Source: Sporomusaceae bacterium
GTDB lineage: Bacteria; Bacillota; Negativicutes; UBA1444
NCBI GenBank assembly: GCA_018434355.1
Contig: JAHDPL010000004.1
Span: forward strand, 1-64,000
Direction: 5' to 3'
DNA length: 64,000 nt
Shown: positions 60,059-64,000 of the stretch, piece by piece
How the letters are laid out: each line of letters starts with the position of its first letter
Numbering within the stretch: the first letter of the stretch is position 1
Position numbers and translations under genes: made by a program
Notes under the pieces: model-generated
Database searches by the model: none
What the model was told of the DNA's origin: nothing
The model's input: the letters and a program-made list of their open reading frames with translations, nothing else

Positions 60059-60066
60059 TTCTCGAA
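60059..60066. other. Right attachment core (attR)
   Basis: TTCTCGAA, identical to the left core at 42,909-42,916. To its right the serine recombinase N-terminal half continues; to its left is element DNA. Confidence 0.8.
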
Positions 60067-60453
60067 TGTCACCCCAATTTCCAGATCTTTGAGTTGCCGA
60101 ACAAAATTGAGGCAATCAAGCGTGTTGCGCGCAAACCGTGAGATTGACTTCGTTATGATCATGTCGATTTTTCCGGCTTTGCAATCGTCGATCATTCTAT
60201 TGAATTGCTCGCGCTTTTTGGTATTGGTGCCACTGATGCCTTCATCGGCGTAAATGCCGGCGCATTCGTAATCCGGATGATTTTCGATATAGGCAGTGTA
60301 GTAGTTAACCTGGGCTTCGTAGCTTGATAACTGCTCTTCCTGATCGGTCGATACCCGGCAGTACGCAGCCACGCGTTTTTTCTTCGGCTCCAGATTTTCC
60401 GCAAGGCTGCTCCGGTTTGACCTTGCCGGTATAACGGTAATGTTTTTCGCCAT
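60059..60453 (-). pseudogene. Large serine recombinase, N-terminal half (split gene, part A)
   Basis: About 130 codons: [20 protein letters not shown], the catalytic resolvase domain with nucleophile Ser in [19 protein letters not shown] and the SISRFARN segment, up to LEIGVTFE where the attachment core interrupts it. Past the core the frame ends within a few codons in element DNA. Joined to 41,894-42,916 it forms a complete recombinase. It lies directly downstream of a second, intact recombinase. Confidence 0.9.
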
Positions 60454-61606
60454 GTTTGAAAACCTCCTCGACCATGGTTTCGCTTTGTATATTCATCCTG
60501 CTGACCACGGCATCGTCAACTGTCGTGCCTTGGCAAGCGTGTTTTCCAATTTCAATGTAGTTGCTACACTGCCACACAATCTTTTTGCAGGAATGGTTGC
60601 TGTTCCACGTCCGCCGCCGCAGGGGAGCTCCGCACTTCGCGCAAAATAGCATCCCTGTCAAGGGATAGCGGTTCTGATATTTGTTTTTTGTTTCTTCGTC
60701 GTTGCCTTTGGACTTGGCCCTGAGCGTTATCTGGCGTTGCGCTTCCTCCCAGACTTCGTGGGCGACGATGGGCTGATGGCTATTCTCAAGGTAAAAGCTG
60801 TCGACTTCGCCACGATTGATGCACTTCTTTTTGCTGAGATGGTCCTTGCTGAAGGTTTTTTGCAGTTTGGCATCGCCTTTGTATTTCTCGTTCCTCAAGA
60901 TGCCGAGAACAGTGCTGGAATTCCATCTGCCGCCGGCAACGGTGCGGACCCTTTCGGCGCTCAACTCCTTGGCGATAACAAAGCTTCCCTTGCCGCCGAG
61001 ATAGTCGTCAAAAATCCGTTTAACCACTTTTGCCTGCCCGGGATTGATGACAAGTTCCCCGTTCTTGTTCTTGTCATAGCCGAGGAACCTTGTGGTGTTG
61101 ATGGCAATTTCTCCTTGCTCGAATTTGCGCCGGTAACTCCACTTGATATTTTCACTCACACTTTTGCTTTCTTCCTGGGCAAAAGCAGAAAGGACGGTCA
61201 GCATCAGCTCACCGTCCCCACTACTACTGGATATCTGCTCTTTTTCGAAGAATACCTCGACATTCAGTTCTTTCATCTCCCGCACGGCCTCCAGCACAAT
61301 GGTGGTGTTTCTGGCAAAACGGGAGATGGACTTTGTCAGGATCAAATCGAGTTTGCCTGTGCGTGCCGCTTCCAGCATCCTCTGAAACTCCGGCCGCTCG
61401 TCTTTGGTGCCGGTGATTCCCTGGTCAGCAAAAATGCCGACATACTCATGGTCTGGATTGGCTTCGATCAAGTTCTGGTAATGGGTGGTTTGGTTTTCCA
61501 GCGACTCTCCTTGCGCATCGCTGGTGGAAGATACCCTTGCATAGGCGCATACCCGCTTGCGTTTGAATGTTGGCGCTGGTAATGGTTCGATTATTCTAAC
61601 CTTCAT
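60305..61606 (-). CDS. Large serine recombinase, intact
   Basis: A 433-residue resolvase-type recombinase: catalytic Ser in [22 protein letters not shown] later, recombinase domain ([21 protein letters not shown]), zinc ribbon ([22 protein letters not shown]). Its 3' end overlaps the next recombinase's start by about 150 bases in another frame, a layout common in tandem pairs. ATG 61,604-61,606 follows AAAGGAC. The pair probably moved an older element now bounded near 41.8 kb. Confidence 0.88.
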   Translation of the reverse strand: MKVRIIEPLPAPTFKRKRVCAYARVSSTSDAQGESLENQTTHYQNLIEANPDHEYVGIFADQGITGTKDERPEFQRMLEAARTGKLDLILTKSISRFARNTTIVLEAVREMKELNVEVFFEKEQISSSSGDGELMLTVLSAFAQEESKSVSENIKWSYRRKFEQGEIAINTTRFLGYDKNKNGELVINPGQAKVVKRIFDDYLGGKGSFVIAKELSAERVRTVAGGRWNSSTVLGILRNEKYKGDAKLQKTFSKDHLSKKKCINRGEVDSFYLENSHQPIVAHEVWEEAQRQITLRAKSKGNDEETKNKYQNRYPLTGMLFCAKCGAPLRRRTWNSNHSCKKIVWQCSNYIEIGKHACQGTTVDDAVVSRMNIQSETMVEEVFKHGEKHYRYTGKVKPEQPCGKSGAEEKTRGCVLPGIDRSGRAVIKLRSPG

Positions 61607-61677
61607 AGGCTCTGTCCTTTCTATCAATATTCTGATGTACCATTCATCACTCTGAAGCCAAATAAAGTCAAGGTAAT

Positions 61678-61703
61678 AGAAAAACCGCCATTGCTGGCGG
61701 TTC
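61678..61703 (-). terminator. Rho-independent terminator
   Basis: AACCGCCA/TGGCGGTT, 8-bp perfect stem, followed on the minus strand by TTTTC. It ends the nuclease transcript upstream of the recombinase. Confidence 0.7.
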
Positions 61704-61736
61704 ACAAAAACTTGATCCCTTTAACATATCTCAACT

Positions 61737-62750
61737 TCAAAGCAGGTAGGCATTTAGTTCCTTAACAATTTTGCCCGCTTCATCTGCGGTTAAATATGGA
61801 ACCTTAATGGTCCTTGCCCAAAAAAATGTTTTTCGAGTAATTTCTGACACCTTACTGAACGGCATTGCCTTTTTTATGCCTTCTTTTCTTGTTGGTATCG
61901 GCGTTAGAAATCGAACATCATGATATTTTTCTTCCGGCCCATCATTTTTTACCGGGCCTATTACTTCAGCAGCAGCTACAATTCCATCGTATCGGTGAGA
62001 ATAAATTATTATATCTTTGGGATGAACATAATCTGCAAAATATGATACTTTTCCATAAGCCGAAACCCGTTTCTTCTCAAACATTTCCCATATGGAATTC
62101 TCGTCGTAACTCCTGTTTGTATCAAATAGCACTCCTTTTCTTTCCCCTGCATTTCGGTGTATATCATATGGTTTTGAAAAAAATTCAAAATACATGCATC
62201 CTGAGATCTCAAATACTCTGTACGGTATAAAATCAATTGGTAATCCTTTACTTTTCCAATAATCAATGGCGTTTATCATATCAGTGTTTGCAGCATTACC
62301 TACGACCCATAAATGTTGATTCGTATTAAACTGACTTGTATGCAATTCATGTTCAAGTTGAAATGCTTCCTTATGGGCCAAAACCAGCGATTTATTCTCA
62401 TTATCTGTTCCTTTTGAGTATTTTTCGAATCGCGTTTCCAACTGCGCAAAAGTCCATTGCCCAGCGTCTTGTGTATATCTCAAAATTTGGAGTACTGCAT
62501 CACTGCCAGCCTGCCCCCGTTTTAGTTCGAATATAACCAGGTCCCCGGCTTCATTTAGAGCGTATAAATCCGCTTCATTTTGATAGCTCCGTTCTTGAAA
62601 AATAGGCATTAGGGGTGCTCCTTCAAAAAAGACACTCAACAAGTTGTCTGCAAGAAGGTTCTCCAAATCTTTTTCCATTTTTTTCAACGCCGAAAAACTC
62701 AAATACGGAATGGATTCTAGCCTTGTATTTTCGCACATCTTATAAAGCAT
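61737..62750 (-). CDS. PD-(D/E)xK nuclease-like protein with possible PUA/EVE-like end
   Basis: A 337-residue protein. The N-terminal half has the nuclease pattern ADLYALNEAGDLVIFELKRGQ (Asp then ExK) followed by AVLQILRYTQDAGQW, as in NucS/DUF91-type enzymes. The C-terminal half includes DIIIYSHRYDGIVAAAEVIG and then RFLTPI, a pattern like PUA/EVE folds, which read modified bases. This pairing suggests cutting of modified or foreign DNA; it is an inference. AAAAGGG precedes the ATG. Confidence 0.7.
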   Translation of the reverse strand: MLYKMCENTRLESIPYLSFSALKKMEKDLENLLADNLLSVFFEGAPLMPIFQERSYQNEADLYALNEAGDLVIFELKRGQAGSDAVLQILRYTQDAGQWTFAQLETRFEKYSKGTDNENKSLVLAHKEAFQLEHELHTSQFNTNQHLWVVGNAANTDMINAIDYWKSKGLPIDFIPYRVFEISGCMYFEFFSKPYDIHRNAGERKGVLFDTNRSYDENSIWEMFEKKRVSAYGKVSYFADYVHPKDIIIYSHRYDGIVAAAEVIGPVKNDGPEEKYHDVRFLTPIPTRKEGIKKAMPFSKVSEITRKTFFWARTIKVPYLTADEAGKIVKELNAYLL

Positions 62751-62785
62751 GTTCTATCCACCCTTTTATATTAAATACCTTACCC

Positions 62786-63451
62786 CTAGTTCAATTCAAA
62801 TACGCTTTTAACTCTGTCCGCATGAGGGTAATTCGCTTCAGTCGTAGCTACAAGGTCAAGGCTAAGACTCACAGTTTGTCCATTTGGCAAGCATAATCCA
62901 TCTGGAAAAGCTTCCATCATCGCAAGGGCATTCTTTTTTACGCCAAACGCCACTTTAACTTCATCTGCCCATTTCAATCTTGAATCGAACAGTTTTTTAT
63001 GGAAATAACTGTTTGCACACATCCCAACCAGTTCCTTATACGCTTTTTTACCGCGCCGGTTGTTCGCACTATAGTTTAATGCAAAAGGCATTGTATCTAC
63101 CAACAAAAAATGCCTTTTCGCCAATTCAGCTAATTTTTCTTCGATATTGCTTGGCACTTGATACCATGGAATTATCCCTTCAACAATGGCCTTGCACCAG
63201 TTTCCATGACAATTATTGTAAAAATAGCTTACTTCGTCACTTAGCGTTTCCGGTGCCGCCTCGCCAATCATAAGGTATTTGATATTACTCTTGTTCTTTT
63301 CTAAGCGCAACACATTTTCTTCCCACTTTGTCTCTGTCACAGCATAAATCCTATTCAAATATTCTGGCAGCGCTCCTGTATAAGTAACCCCACATATTTT
63401 CGCAAAAGTTTTTGATTCCGTGGGATAATCATTTTCAAGTATTGCCGCCAT
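62786..63451 (-). CDS. Hypothetical protein beside the nuclease
   Basis: A 221-residue soluble protein. NIKYLMIGEAAPETL and FLLVDTMPFALNYSANNRR resemble the alternating strand-loop arrangement of uracil-DNA-glycosylase folds (a Gly-Glu-Ala loop after strand 1, Asp later), but this is only suggestive. GGGGGC precedes the ATG. It is 35 bases upstream of the nuclease gene and likely co-transcribed, so a joint defence role is possible. Confidence 0.6.
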   Translation of the reverse strand: MAAILENDYPTESKTFAKICGVTYTGALPEYLNRIYAVTETKWEENVLRLEKNKSNIKYLMIGEAAPETLSDEVSYFYNNCHGNWCKAIVEGIIPWYQVPSNIEEKLAELAKRHFLLVDTMPFALNYSANNRRGKKAYKELVGMCANSYFHKKLFDSRLKWADEVKVAFGVKKNALAMMEAFPDGLCLPNGQTVSLSLDLVATTEANYPHADRVKSVFELN

Positions 63452-63592
63452 ATTTATGCCCCCTACATTAAGAATTAATGCTTATTTTCTCCAAAAAATT
63501 AACAACCCCTTTTTTTAACACAATTGTAAAAACTTTCTCACACACTTAATACCTTGATTTTGGGTATTCCATTTAATAATACTTGTTGCTAT

Positions 63593-63994
63593 CTATTTCC
63601 GCACCGCTAAAAAACCAGCAACCACTGCGAGTATCCCACGTTGCCACTCAAGGCTTTTTATTTTCCGATTGGTCTCGTTGACGGACTTCTTGTAGGATTC
63701 GCTCGCCAGCTGCAATTCGCTGTTGATTTTCGCCAAGCCGGACTGCGCCTGATTCGATTCGGCTTTGAGCATCGCCAATTGTTCTTTCAACTTCGTCAAC
63801 TCGTCCTGCAATTGCTTCAACTGTTTTCGTGCTTCGATCAATTCCCTGGCTGATTGATTCGATTCGAGCAGCAAGGTCTCGTTGACCGTCTTCAATTCGG
63901 CGAAGATGCTCTCCAGTTGTGTCAGTTCCACTTCCGTGATTGAATATGCCGAAGCCGAAGATACCGATGGCGACAGCCACAATACAAACAGCAA
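63593..63994 (-). CDS. Spanin-like secreted coiled-coil protein, right-edge partial
   Basis: A frame of 133 codons entering from the right edge: hydrophobic N-terminus (LLFVLWLSPSVSSASAYS, signal-peptide-like), long coiled coil (LELIARKQLKQLQDEL-type run), and a C-terminal hydrophobic end (GILAVVAGFLAV). A second coding-like frame lies inside it at 63,648-63,980. Overlapping membrane/coiled-coil pairs are typical of phage spanins that fuse the outer and inner membranes at lysis. The start lies outside or is TTG 63,992. Confidence 0.6.
   Translation of the reverse strand: MLFVLWLSPSVSSASAYSITEVELTQLESIFAELKTVNETLLLESNQSARELIEARKQLKQLQDELTKLKEQLAMLKAESNQAQSGLAKINSELQLASESYKKSVNETNRKIKSLEWQRGILAVVAGFLAVRK
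63648..63980 (-). CDS. Inner-membrane spanin-like protein, overlapping frame, right-edge partial
   Basis: A 110-codon frame overlapping the gene above in a different register: N-terminal membrane helix (VAVAIGIFGFGIF, extended upstream by LIAVCIVA), then a coiled coil (EDGQRDLAARIESISQGIDR) to the end. No stop in over 330 bases while its partner frame is also open. N-terminal anchor plus coiled coil is the i-spanin shape; the partner has a signal peptide. No lipobox was seen in either. Confidence 0.55.
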   Translation of the reverse strand: MAVAIGIFGFGIFNHGSGTDTTGEHLRRIEDGQRDLAARIESISQGIDRSTKTVEAIAGRVDEVERTIGDAQSRIESGAVRLGENQQRIAAGERILQEVRQRDQSENKKP

Positions 63995-64000
63995 TAAGAA

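Larger units (their letters stand above)
42909..60066. mobile_element. Integrated element of about 17.2 kb, satellite-like
   Basis: Bounded by the 8-bp core TTCTCGAA and inserted into a serine recombinase gene. The left 8 kb carries integrase, repressor, a small HTH protein, D5 primase, an origin-like inverted repeat and a capsid protein; next come small genes typical of Clostridia mobile elements, an IS3 element, a frameshifted gene, a chemotaxis/c-di-GMP cluster and a damaged IS256 element. The integrase gene lies at the left end. Only one structural phage gene is present, so the element fits a satellite or a decayed prophage. Later insertions have added to its length. Confidence 0.75.

Overview
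This window looks like chromosomal DNA of an anaerobic Firmicute, most likely a Negativicute of the Sporomusaceae type. That placement is inferred from Shine-Dalgarno-led genes, paired DUF881/Sbp genes, a c-di-AMP riboswitch ahead of an NlpC/P60 hydrolase, several P-type ATPases and Clostridia-style large serine recombinases; no rRNA or other marker gene is present to confirm it. No tRNA, rRNA or CRISPR array was seen.

Bases 1-9,100: the end of an IS256-family element cuts into a redoxin gene. Next come a phosphatidyltransferase and a pirin, a Fic protein, an EnvC-like M23 hydrolase, and a two-component system whose sensor has a Met/Cys/Trp-rich outer loop, beside a Met-rich secreted protein. 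Bases 9,150-13,190 are a heavy-metal resistance operon (ArsR/CadC regulator, CC-motif protein, CadA with three metal-binding domains, C-GCAxxG-C-C protein) with a clear promoter and operator. Bases 13,218-18,455 form a second operon: Ca2+-type ATPase, zinc ribbon, Ser/Thr kinase, small secreted protein and HtpX, behind a long leader with a hairpin. Bases 18,850-30,700 hold envelope genes: a second M23, an ECF sigma/anti-sigma/membrane trio, an ankyrin-DsbA fusion, a riboswitch-controlled NlpC/P60, LspA, DUF881-Sbp and a GH73 enzyme.

Bases 30,700-31,900 are a scrapyard: a group II intron tail and fragments of a serine recombinase, HtpX and a DegT aminotransferase. Bases 31,940-36,470 carry a VTT protein, a HupE/UreJ protein with a membrane-anchored partner, and a divergent two-component system with three 11-bp repeats upstream. 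UppP, a CDF efflux pump, an M20 peptidase and a CsoR-controlled P1B ATPase follow.

The main finding is an integrated element of about 17.2 kb at 42,909-60,066. It has split a large serine recombinase gene exactly at an 8-bp sequence, TTCTCGAA, found at both ends. Removing the element restores an open recombinase frame (N-terminal half at 60.06-60.45 kb, C-terminal half at 41.89-42.92 kb). The element encodes a tyrosine integrase with an inserted helix-turn-helix, a Cro/C1 repressor with operators, a small HTH protein, a D5-type primase/helicase, a long inverted repeat resembling a replication origin, and one HK97-fold major capsid protein, with no terminase, portal or protease seen. This suggests a phage satellite or its remnant. 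It also carries an IS3 element, a damaged IS256 element and a chemotaxis/c-di-GMP cluster. To its right lie an intact serine recombinase, a PD-(D/E)xK nuclease with a possible PUA/EVE-like tail, an unknown partner, and a pair of overlapping spanin-like genes at the window edge.
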